Shown in pieces: positions 28,094-37,900 of a stretch of 64,000 bases of DNA. How positions within the stretch are numbered: position 1 is the first letter of the stretch; every line of letters starts with the position of its first letter. Below the pieces are notes generated by a model that worked only from the letters and a program-made list of their open reading frames with translations, was not told where the DNA came from and did not search any database. Source of the DNA: Flavobacterium jumunjinense (GTDB lineage Bacteria; Bacteroidota; Bacteroidia; Flavobacteriales; Flavobacteriaceae); NCBI RefSeq assembly GCF_021650975.2, contig NZ_CP091285.1:3906001-3970000 (forward strand), read 5' to 3'. The translations under genes were made by a program, and so were the position numbers.

Positions 28094-30841
28094 TTGACAC
28101 TTCAAAAAGTGAGCCAATTTTTTACAAAAATACTATTAATAGTCTTGCATACAAAGTTATTTTATATCGTTTTTTTAGTAGTTTTTCTAATATTTGGAAA
28201 AACAGCTAGCTATTCTCAAGAAATTAAGCCCAAAAATGCTTCTAATGTTGAGACAAAGACCGTACAGTTTAATGAAAAAGGGAAGATAATTATTGAAGAT
28301 TCTCTTAAAACGCCAACAAACAAAACTACTGAAGATGTAAAAATCAAGAAAGACACCGTTAAAAAGAAAGCTTTACTAGAAGGAATCGTTAAAAGAAAAG
28401 CTAAAGATTATGAAAAAGCCAATCAAAAAACTAAAGAGCTAACACTTTATAATGAAGCTGAACTATATTATACAGATATTGAATTAAAAGCGGGTATAAT
28501 TGTTCTTAATTATGAAAAGAATGAAGTTTATGCTGGAAGAATTAAAGATAGTGCTGGAAATTACATACAAAGACCTGTTTTTAAACAAGGAGAAAATATT
28601 ATTGAGCCCGATTCTATACGTTTTAACTTTAAAACAAAAAAAGCTTTAGTTTGGAATTCTAGAACCAAGCAAGGAGAAATGAATATTAAAGCCGAAATCT
28701 CTAAGAGAGAAAACGATTCTACTTATTTCATGAAAAATGCTAGAATTACTACAGCAAAAGATATTGACGATCCTGAATATTATTTTTTCGTATCTAAAGT
28801 AAAATTTGTTCCTAACAAAAAAGTTGTAGTTGGCCCAACCAATCTTGTAATTGCAGATGTTCCAACTCCAATATTCCTACCTTTTGCTTATTTTCCAATG
28901 ACAGAAGAAAGCACTTCTGGTTTTATTGTTCCAACACCGGGACAAACCAATCAACAAGGTTATTTTCTACAAAACGGTGGATATTATTTTGCTTTGAGCG
29001 ATTATTATGATTTAGCTGTGTTAGGTGATTATTACACTAATGGAAGTTATGGCTTACGAGTTGAAAGTAGCTATGCAAAAAGATATAAATACAATGGTAG
29101 AGTTAATTTTAGGTTAGAAAACAATATACAAAGTGAAAAAGGTTTACCAGATTATTTAAGATCTTCCCAATATAATATTCAATGGTCACACAGCCAAGAT
29201 GCAAAAGCATCCGCTAATTCTCGTTTTTCTGCAAACGTTAACTTAGGTAGTAGTCAATATTTTAGACAATCTGTAAATTTAGCAAACATAGGTTCTGGTT
29301 TAAATAATAATTTGAGTTCTTCAATTTCATATTCCAAAACATTCCAAACTGTGCCACAAGTAAACATGTCGCTAACGGCTACTCATAATCAAAATACAAA
29401 TACAGAAATTATCAACATGACTTTGCCTACTCTACAATTAAATGTTGATCGAATTTCTCCTTTTGCACCGAAAGATGGTACTAAAAAAGGTTTTTTTCAA
29501 AATATTAATTTACAATATAACCTAAAAGGGGATAACAAAATTGCTACAACTGATGAGTTTTTCTTTAAATCTGGAATGTTTAGAGATGCTAAGACAGGTT
29601 TTCAACATACAATTCCAATAAATACCAATTTTAAAATTTTCAAGCATTTTAATGTCTCAACAACTGCAAATTATAATGAAGTTTGGACTTTAAATACTAT
29701 AGAAAAAAAATATGATCCTTTAGTAAACAAAGTTGTTACAGAAGATTTAAAAGGTTTTGATGCCTACAGGACTTATAATTTCAATGCAAGTTTAGGAACA
29801 ACTATTTATGGAACATTCGATTTTGGAGAAGAAAAAAAAATACAAGCAATACGTCATGTAATGCGACCAACTGCATCATATAATTATACTCCAAGTTTTG
29901 AAAAGTATTATGATACTTATGCTGTTGATGCGACTGGAAATACTTTAGATTATTATTCTCGATTTCAAGGTAGTGCCTATGGAGCACCGGACAGAGTATA
30001 TTCAAGCAGTGTTGGACTTCAATTATCCAATACGTTTGAAGCAAAAGTTAGAGATGATGAAAGCACAACGGGTGAACCTAAAAAAGTAATGCTATTAAAT
30101 AATTTAAACTTCTCTACAAGTTATAATTTAGCAGCAGATTCATTAGCTTTTGCACCTTTAAGAATAAGTGGTGGAACTCAGCTTTTAAAACAAAAAATGA
30201 ACGTTAATTTTGGAGCTACTTTAAATCCGTATGCTATTGACAATACTGGTAATGAAATTAATCGTTTCAATATAGACAATGGTGGTAGCTTATTTAGAAT
30301 GACAAGTGCAAATATGACTGTTAATTATGCTTTTTCAAGTTCGGATGGAAAGAAAAAAGGTAATGCATCTGAACAAACAGCACAAAATGGAGGAAGACAA
30401 GATGATTTATTTGGTACAGGTACTGATTTAAATGATAACAGACAAAGCCTTTTTAATAAAGACGATGATGAGGATGAGAATAAAGACAATGGATGGTACT
30501 CAACTGAGTTACCTTGGGATTTAAACTTTGCTTATTCGGTCACGTACATTAACAATAACAGGCAGAATGAAATTGGCTCAAATTCGTTAATGGTATCTGG
30601 TAATATAGAGTTAGCTCCTAGATGGAAAGTAGGGATGTCTTCTGGATATGATTTTAAACAAAATGGTGTCACATTTACTCAATTGCGTTTTGAAAGAGAT
30701 TTAGAAAGCTGGAGAATGAGTTTCAATTGGGTTCCTTATGGAACAAACAGTTATTGGGGCTTCTTTATCGGTATTAACTCTTCTATGTTGAGTGATATTA
30801 AATGGGAAAAACGAGAATTACCTGATAGAGTTTTTAGATAA
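28094..30841 (+). CDS. lptD: LPS-assembly outer-membrane protein LptD
   Basis: Outer-membrane barrel that inserts lipopolysaccharide into the outer leaflet. The frame has no ATG near its N-terminus. I use the TTG at 28094 (TLQKVSQFFTKILLIVLHTK), just after the possible -7 element; GTG at 28109 is equally possible. Length is about 915 residues. A signal segment (LFYIVFLVVFLIFGKTASYS) is followed by a Lys/Thr-rich stretch, an OstA beta-jellyroll (AELYYTDIELKAGIIVLNYE; ADVPTPIFLPFAYFPM) and a long beta-barrel ending in a WKVGMSSGYDF / NWVPYGTNSYWGFFIGI strand pair. An acidic insert (DDDEDENKDNG) lies near the end. ridA follows 30 bp later. Confidence 0.9.
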   Translation: MTLQKVSQFFTKILLIVLHTKLFYIVFLVVFLIFGKTASYSQEIKPKNASNVETKTVQFNEKGKIIIEDSLKTPTNKTTEDVKIKKDTVKKKALLEGIVKRKAKDYEKANQKTKELTLYNEAELYYTDIELKAGIIVLNYEKNEVYAGRIKDSAGNYIQRPVFKQGENIIEPDSIRFNFKTKKALVWNSRTKQGEMNIKAEISKRENDSTYFMKNARITTAKDIDDPEYYFFVSKVKFVPNKKVVVGPTNLVIADVPTPIFLPFAYFPMTEESTSGFIVPTPGQTNQQGYFLQNGGYYFALSDYYDLAVLGDYYTNGSYGLRVESSYAKRYKYNGRVNFRLENNIQSEKGLPDYLRSSQYNIQWSHSQDAKASANSRFSANVNLGSSQYFRQSVNLANIGSGLNNNLSSSISYSKTFQTVPQVNMSLTATHNQNTNTEIINMTLPTLQLNVDRISPFAPKDGTKKGFFQNINLQYNLKGDNKIATTDEFFFKSGMFRDAKTGFQHTIPINTNFKIFKHFNVSTTANYNEVWTLNTIEKKYDPLVNKVVTEDLKGFDAYRTYNFNASLGTTIYGTFDFGEEKKIQAIRHVMRPTASYNYTPSFEKYYDTYAVDATGNTLDYYSRFQGSAYGAPDRVYSSSVGLQLSNTFEAKVRDDESTTGEPKKVMLLNNLNFSTSYNLAADSLAFAPLRISGGTQLLKQKMNVNFGATLNPYAIDNTGNEINRFNIDNGGSLFRMTSANMTVNYAFSSSDGKKKGNASEQTAQNGGRQDDLFGTGTDLNDNRQSLFNKDDDEDENKDNGWYSTELPWDLNFAYSVTYINNNRQNEIGSNSLMVSGNIELAPRWKVGMSSGYDFKQNGVTFTQLRFERDLESWRMSFNWVPYGTNSYWGFFIGINSSMLSDIKWEKRELPDRVFR
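28125..28154 (-). promoter_or_regulatory. Promoter of the amidase operon, inside lptD
   Basis: On the minus strand, TTG (28154-28152), 19 bases, then TATTTTTG (28132-28125) is a full consensus match. The start would be near 28119, with a leader of about 75 nt to the amidase ATG at 28044. The element overlaps codons near the start of lptD. Confidence 0.7.
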
Positions 30842-30871
30842 AATACAACCAACTCATAATAATTTTACAAC

Positions 30872-31252
30872 ATGAAAAAAATAATATTTACAGATAAAGC
30901 TCCTGCTCCAATAGGGCCTTACAATCAAGCGGTTTTAGTAGGAAATACATTATATACATCTGGACAAATTGCTATTAACCCAGCAAATGGTGAACTCGTT
31001 TTAGACACTATCGAAATAGAAACAAAACAAGTAATGGAGAATATGAAAGCTGTTTTAGAAGCTGCTGAAATGACTTTTGACAATGTCATAAAATCTACGA
31101 TTTTTATTAGTGACATGAACGATTTTTCAAAAATTAATACTGTTTATGGAAGTTATTTCGATGAAAAAACTGCTCCTGCAAGAGAAACTGTACAAGTTGC
31201 TTGTTTACCAAAAAATGTAAATGTTGAAATTTCGATGTTAGCTATAAAATAA
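30872..31252 (+). CDS. ridA: RidA family 2-iminobutanoate/2-iminopropanoate deaminase
   Basis: Hydrolyses reactive enamine/imine intermediates released by PLP enzymes. The 126-residue length is standard. Diagnostic segments are APAPIGPYNQAVLVGNTLYT, SGQIAINPANGEL, TKQVMENMKAVLEAAEMTFD, VIKSTIFISDMNDF and the active-site Arg105 in APARETVQVACLP. All expected residues are present. It follows lptD by 30 bp on the same strand, an arrangement I associate with flavobacteria, and ends at a very long hairpin terminator. Confidence 0.95.
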   Translation: MKKIIFTDKAPAPIGPYNQAVLVGNTLYTSGQIAINPANGELVLDTIEIETKQVMENMKAVLEAAEMTFDNVIKSTIFISDMNDFSKINTVYGSYFDEKTAPARETVQVACLPKNVNVEISMLAIK

Positions 31253-31266
31253 TTATTATCTAATTC

Positions 31267-31312
31267 ATAAAACAACAAAATCCAGTTCTAGAACTGGATT
31301 TTGTTGTTTTAT
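31267..31312. terminator. 46-bp perfect palindrome, bidirectional terminator
   Basis: Positions 31267-31289 are exactly mirrored by 31290-31312 with no mismatch; the core is CCAGTTCTAGAACTGG and the arms end in TTGTTGTTTT. It lies between convergent ridA and mgsA. Confidence 0.85.
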
Positions 31313-31343
31313 TTTAGTAGCTGATCCATTTACGACAAATAAA

Positions 31344-31730
31344 TTATCTAATTTCATCTAAGCCAAAAAGTAATAATTGAGCAGTCGCTTCATTCGTACC
31401 CAAAGGAACATTGTGTACATCGCAAATTCTAATTAACATTGATATATCTGGTTCATGTGGATGAGCTGAATTAGGATCTTTAAAAAACAGAACCATTTTC
31501 GTTTTTCCTTCCGCTACTCTTGCAGCAATTTGAGCATCACCACCTAAAGGACCAGATAACATTTTTTTTACTTTTATTCCAATACTTTCTATTTTTCCTC
31601 CAGTAGTTCCTGTAGCAATGATTTTTATATTTTCAGTTAATAAAATGTTCTTATTTTTATTTACAAACTGAACCATATCAGCTTTTTTTCCATCATGTGC
31701 AATAATTGCAATTTCAAATTGTTTCTTCAT
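31344..31730 (-). CDS. mgsA: Methylglyoxal synthase
   Basis: Converts dihydroxyacetone phosphate to methylglyoxal plus phosphate, a bypass of lower glycolysis. I choose the ATG at 31730 (MKKQFEIAIIAHDGKKADM), giving 128 residues; an upstream start at 31769 adds an implausible leader. The family signatures are intact: AHDGKK near the N-terminus, ATGTTGG for phosphate binding, SGPLGGDAQI with the catalytic-type Asp, and FKDPNSAHPHEPDI with the conserved His. It follows the BadF-type kinase gene by 42 bp, downstream of pfkA and gap on the same strand, which fits control of triose-phosphate flux. Confidence 0.94.
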   Translation of the reverse strand: MKKQFEIAIIAHDGKKADMVQFVNKNKNILLTENIKIIATGTTGGKIESIGIKVKKMLSGPLGGDAQIAARVAEGKTKMVLFFKDPNSAHPHEPDISMLIRICDVHNVPLGTNEATAQLLLFGLDEIR

Positions 31731-31772
31731 GAGGCAAATATAAAAAAAACGACGCTTAGTGTGTGGCAAATA

Positions 31773-32624
31773 TTATGTGTTTAAAACATGATAAGCTATC
31801 AAACCATCAATTGGTCTTCGAAGAACATTTCCTATTTTAATATCATTTTTCTGTAATATTTCTGTAAGCTCTTCTTTTAAGTAAAAAGCAATAGAACCTA
31901 CAAAATGTACAGGTACTTCTCTATAATTATCAAACTGCTTAATGTAGTTTTCAACAAATGCTTCCAACTCTTCATTAATATAAATTTTACAAAAATCGGT
32001 ATCTTTATGCCTAATTAGAAATTTTGCAAATGTTGCCAAATATGCATTTGGATTTGGTTCTTTATAAAGTTTGTTTTTTATAAAATCGGGATCAACATTA
32101 AACTCTTTTTCAAACTCTTGAGCCATTTCTAAAGGCATTTTATTGAAATAATAACCTCTTAATAAATGCCTTCCAAAACGATTACCACTACAATCATCCA
32201 TAGCAATATACCCTAAAGATTGAACCTTTTGATGTAATACTTTCCCATCAAAATAACTACAGTTAGAGCCTGTTCCTAAAATACAAACAATTGCTTTTTC
32301 GTTTTTTGGTGTTGTTGCATAAACTGCCGCATACGTATCTTCAAAAACAGACACTATAGCATTTGAAAAATATTCTTTAAAAATAGCTGTTAAAAAATTT
32401 TTCATTCTATCGGTACCACAACCAGCACCATAAAAGTAAATATGTGTAGCATTATTTTTATTATGAGAAATATCAAATTTATTATCTAATCTAGAAATTA
32501 ACTCTTCTTTAGTTAATACTTCTGGATTGAGTCCTAAGGTTTGAGTTGTAAAAATTACTTTTCCTTTATCATCTATTGCAATCCAATCGGCTTTTGTTGA
32601 GCCACTATCTACAAGTAGTTTCAT
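31773..32624 (-). CDS. BadF/BadG-type ATPase, probable N-acetylglucosamine kinase
   Basis: A 283-residue sugar-kinase-fold protein of the ASKHA superfamily. The N-terminal phosphate loop reads LLVDSGSTKADWIAID, the second reads CILGTGSNCSYFDG, and the adenosine segment is VHFVGSIAFYLKEEL. The length and these motifs match the Bacteroidota proteins annotated as N-acetylglucosamine kinase within the BadF family; the exact sugar is not proven. It lies between gap and mgsA on the minus strand, after a terminator that follows gap, so it probably forms a two-gene unit with mgsA. Confidence 0.85.
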   Translation of the reverse strand: MKLLVDSGSTKADWIAIDDKGKVIFTTQTLGLNPEVLTKEELISRLDNKFDISHNKNNATHIYFYGAGCGTDRMKNFLTAIFKEYFSNAIVSVFEDTYAAVYATTPKNEKAIVCILGTGSNCSYFDGKVLHQKVQSLGYIAMDDCSGNRFGRHLLRGYYFNKMPLEMAQEFEKEFNVDPDFIKNKLYKEPNPNAYLATFAKFLIRHKDTDFCKIYINEELEAFVENYIKQFDNYREVPVHFVGSIAFYLKEELTEILQKNDIKIGNVLRRPIDGLIAYHVLNT

Positions 32625-32685
32625 ATTTTTTAGTTTTTTAATAAAATAATAGCAGCTATTTTACTTGAATTAGAATAAAAAAAAT

Positions 32686-32720
32686 CCTGCTAAATTATCA
32701 TGTAATAGAGCAGGTTTTTT
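32686..32720 (-). terminator. Terminator of gap
   Basis: CCTGCT (32686-32691) pairs with AGCAGG (32709-32714) around a long loop, with A- and T-rich flanks. It is located between gap (stop at 32729) and the kinase gene (start 32624). Confidence 0.65.
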
Positions 32721-32728
32721 TAATTACT

Positions 32729-33745
<1,017 letters not shown>

Positions 33746-33792
33746 TTATTTTCAATTAATTACTTTTTATTCCTTAGTTTCTTTTATCTAGT

Positions 33793-34779
33793 TTAGGTAG
33801 TCATAATATCAGATACTCTTAGAAGTTCTGTATCGATAGAAAGACTGCCTTTAATTGCTTGTTCTAAAGGAGTTAACGCAACTTTATCGCAAATTAAGCC
33901 AACCATAAAATTAGATTTTCCTTCTAAAATAGATTCTACGGCTTTAACACCTAATCGAGATGCTAATACTCTATCAAAACATGAAGGAGAACCTCCTCTT
34001 TGCATATGACCAAGAACGGAAACACGAACGTCATATTCTGGTAAATTCTCTTCAACATAATCTTTCAATTCGAAAACATTTTTACCAATTTTATCTCCTT
34101 CAGCAACTACAACAATACTAGATGATTTACCCGATTCTTTACTTCTTTTTAATGAGTCCAATAAACGTTCTAATCCTAAATCTTCTTCAGGAATAAGAAT
34201 TTCTTCTGCTCCTGCTCCAATACCTGTATTTAAAGCAATGTGTCCTGCATCTCTTCCCATAACTTCAACAAAGAATAATCGGTTATGCGAACTTGCAGTA
34301 TCTCTAATTTTATCGATTGCTTCAACAACTGTATTTAATGCTGTGTCATATCCTAGCGTATAACTGGTTCCAAAAATATCATTATCTATTGTTCCTGGAA
34401 TCCCCATTACAGGAAAACCATATTCATTATTAAATACTTCTGCACCAGTAAAAGAACCATCTCCTCCTATTACTACAAGAGCATCTACATTTTCTTTAAC
34501 TAAGTTTTCATGTGCTTTTTTTCTTCCTTCGACTGTCATAAAATCTTTTGAACGAGCCGATTTTAGAATTGTTCCTCCCTTATTAATAATATTATTTACA
34601 GACCTTGGTCCAAGTTCTTTAAAATCTCCTTCAATCATACCTTGATATCCTCTGTATATACCTAAGCATTCGATATTATGAAATGCACACGTTCTTACAA
34701 CAGATCGTATTGCAGCATTCATTCCTGGTGAATCTCCACCAGAAGTTAGAACACCTATTTTTCTAATTTTTGATGTCAT
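33793..34779 (-). CDS. pfkA: ATP-dependent 6-phosphofructokinase
   Basis: Commits fructose 6-phosphate to glycolysis. The 328-residue protein has the nucleotide loop GVLTSGGDSPGMNAAIRSVV, the GGDGSFTGA box where Gly at the fourth position predicts ATP (not pyrophosphate) use, the catalytic GIPGTIDNDIFGT, FVEVMGRDAGHIALNTG and the C-terminal LGHMQRGGSPSCFDR. All active-site residues expected for bacterial PfkA are present. It heads the pfkA-gap unit; 34780-34913 upstream is AT-rich with no clear promoter recognised. Confidence 0.97.
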   Translation of the reverse strand: MTSKIRKIGVLTSGGDSPGMNAAIRSVVRTCAFHNIECLGIYRGYQGMIEGDFKELGPRSVNNIINKGGTILKSARSKDFMTVEGRKKAHENLVKENVDALVVIGGDGSFTGAEVFNNEYGFPVMGIPGTIDNDIFGTSYTLGYDTALNTVVEAIDKIRDTASSHNRLFFVEVMGRDAGHIALNTGIGAGAEEILIPEEDLGLERLLDSLKRSKESGKSSSIVVVAEGDKIGKNVFELKDYVEENLPEYDVRVSVLGHMQRGGSPSCFDRVLASRLGVKAVESILEGKSNFMVGLICDKVALTPLEQAIKGSLSIDTELLRVSDIMTT

Positions 34780-34913
34780 TAAATTATTTATTTATTGTAA
34801 ATTTAAAAAAGGAAAATGGAATATGTAAACATTTTTAACGTATATTAAATTTATTTATAAAATTCAATCGTTTTCGTTAATAACTTTTTATTTATCAATG
34901 GAAATATTGCGAA

Positions 34914-37900
34914 TTATTCGATTTCTGGAACATTTTCGTGTTCTTTTTCTTTCTCTTCTGTTTTATTCTTCCTAGGAGGTATTGGTTCTAAAAATTCAAG
35001 CTCAAGCTCAAGATCAGAGTCTGGGGCATCATTCGAAGAGTTATTACTAGATTCTTTCTTTTTATTCTTTTTAGTAAATATTTTTCTCCATAATTCTCTA
35101 TAATTGTCAAAATCTACAGAATAATTAAGTCCTATACCTTGAGTATAACCAATCCCTTCACCAACATAATTGATGTCATTCTCTCTATTAAATACTCTTC
35201 CTCTCAATGATCCATCATCATTCAACTTCATCTGAATTTCAACGTCTCCAACTAAAACAGATTCAGATACGCCACCAACAGGAACTCCCACTTTACCATT
35301 GATTGAAATATTTTCATTAATCTGTGTACTTAATGTTAGTCCAACCCTATCTGAAATTTGATTAATTCTATCCCCTTGACTATAATCTACACCTACTTGA
35401 AGCTTAGAGTCCTCATCAGTAAAAATATCATTAAATAGTGAACTTGCTTTTTCAAATAAAGAACCATATGCAACGTTACCAGCATTTTCTGGAGTTGTAA
35501 AAGATCCAAAAGCTAACAAAGCAAAAGCTTGATTTTGACGGACATCTTTATTTTGAAGTCGATAATCAATTTCACTTTTTAAAACACTACTAACTGTTGG
35601 AAAATTTATATTAAAATCGGGTTCTGGATTACTTAAACTCCCATTTATTAAAATAGAAACTTGTGTTGGTAATTTTCTATTAGTATTAAACGATGAACTT
35701 TCTATTAAAACAGAAGGATTAGATTGGGTTTCATAGATCGCTTCAAGGTTTAGGATTGCTCCAAGAGGATCTCCTTCCCATCTAATTGTACTTCCTTTCT
35801 TTACATAAAACTTCTTATCGAATAACCCTACTTTTTTGAAATTATATTCTCCTTCTTGCACTTGAAAATCTCCATACATCAAAAATTTACCTAACGTGTT
35901 TATTTCCATTTTCATAGACCCATATCCTCTACCGCGCATAGCATGCCCAGATTCTCTATCTAAAATAACTTCAATTTGTGCATCTGTATCAATATCAAAG
36001 TCAAGATCTACTTCAATACCATTGTATTTATTTTTTCTTAATTTTTCTGTTGCATTTTTATTTAAATCTTCTTCTCTTATGAAAGTAATGTATGGTTTCT
36101 TACTAACATCTTCTCCTTCTGCAATTGGTATTTTTATGGATGTCCCTTTTTCAGACTCACCGACAACGGAAACTAATAAGGATTCAATTGGACCACTAAT
36201 ACTAGCCTTCCCTTTAATAAAAGCTGTACCGTAATAATAAGCATCTTCCGAATCTTCAGTATTCAAACCTAGAATATTGTCTGATTTTAGTTCCAAATCT
36301 AATTCCCAATCTGAAAATGCATTATGCTTTATTGAACCATTTAAAAAACCTTGTGTATTAAAAGCTGTATCTGTTAACAATATACTTCTAAACAAAAATT
36401 CTTTTTCTGTAACATCTATAATTGCATTTTTTTCAAGATTGTAATCTACATTCAAATAGGGTGCTTTTAATCCAGCGTCATTTAAATACAATCTTCCATC
36501 AATTTCTGGATCTGTAACTAACCCTCTAATCGTTGCGTTTCCAGTAGCATTTCCTCTAACATTTGACAAGACATCGCCAATTAATGAACCAAAAGGAGCA
36601 AGATCGAAAGCATTGAATCCTGCATCTAGGTTTAAAGTTGATTTTTTGTTTTTATATTCAATAAGACCATTTAAGAAAAATCTTTCATCACCTTTTTGAA
36701 TAATATAAGAATCAACATCAAATTCATTTAAACTTTCATTACCTTCTACTAACAAATACAAATCTCCAACAGGATATTTATTTATTTGTAAATTATTAAT
36801 TTTTATGTCAGATAAAGGCTTATGATAACTATTATCTTGTTCATATTTTGCAAAACCATTCAATCTTCCTTCGATACTTATACTATCTAATGATGGTGTA
36901 ATTTTATCTAAATCAACATCCTTAAAGGTTAAATTAAAATTCTTATATGTAGAATCTCTCATTTTACCATTAAACATCATATTTTGATTTTTATGTGATA
37001 TTCTAAAATTTTGGAAATCGAAGTTTTTTAAACCCTTATCAAATACTATTTTATTATCATTACTTTCATTTTCATTAATAAACCACAAGTAATCTTTAAA
37101 ATTTACTTCTGATTTTTTAAAACCGACAACAGATTCTTTATTTTCATCTATTGTATGATATAAATTTAAAGAATAGTTATCTTCATTCTTATTTCCTCCT
37201 TTAAATTCTGTTCTAAAGAATAAAGTATCATTCATTGTCACATTTATCAGGCTAAAATCGGCTACTTTATAGTTTTTTGTACGAATACTATCCATCTCTA
37301 TATAAGTATTATATAGCGGATTTTTGTTGTCTATGTCTATTTTAATATTACTAAAATAATTTTCGAAAGCAACTACATTTGGGGAATTGAAATCAAATTC
37401 AAACTTTCCTAAATCTGCATTAATTTTACCTTTAATTTTTGTATTCTCTGAAATTGAAATTTCAGGAATAAATATCTCAACTATTTTATTATAGATTGTG
37501 AAATTAAAATCTAAAAATTGTCCTTTTTGAAGTGTATTTGGGGAATAATTAGCATACAAACTACCAACTGCATTTTCTAGTATTTTTCTAACTTCTTTAA
37601 ACTTATATTTACCAACAACTTTCCCTGTAATTATATCTGGTGAATTTATAGTTATTGTACGAACTCTTTCCTCATTGAAACTTGATATTAATTCAAAATC
37701 ATCGAAAAAATAGCTTCTTTTATCATTTTGATACGAAACATCATTTATTCTTAAATTTCCTTCTAAGTCATCAAAAGTATTTCCTTTTGCTAAGAAATGG
37801 ATATTACCTTTAAAAATTGATACCGTATCTATAACTGATAGTTTTATAGCGTGCAAATCCGCATAGTCAATATGTGCATTAAAATTGTAGTTTTTAACTT

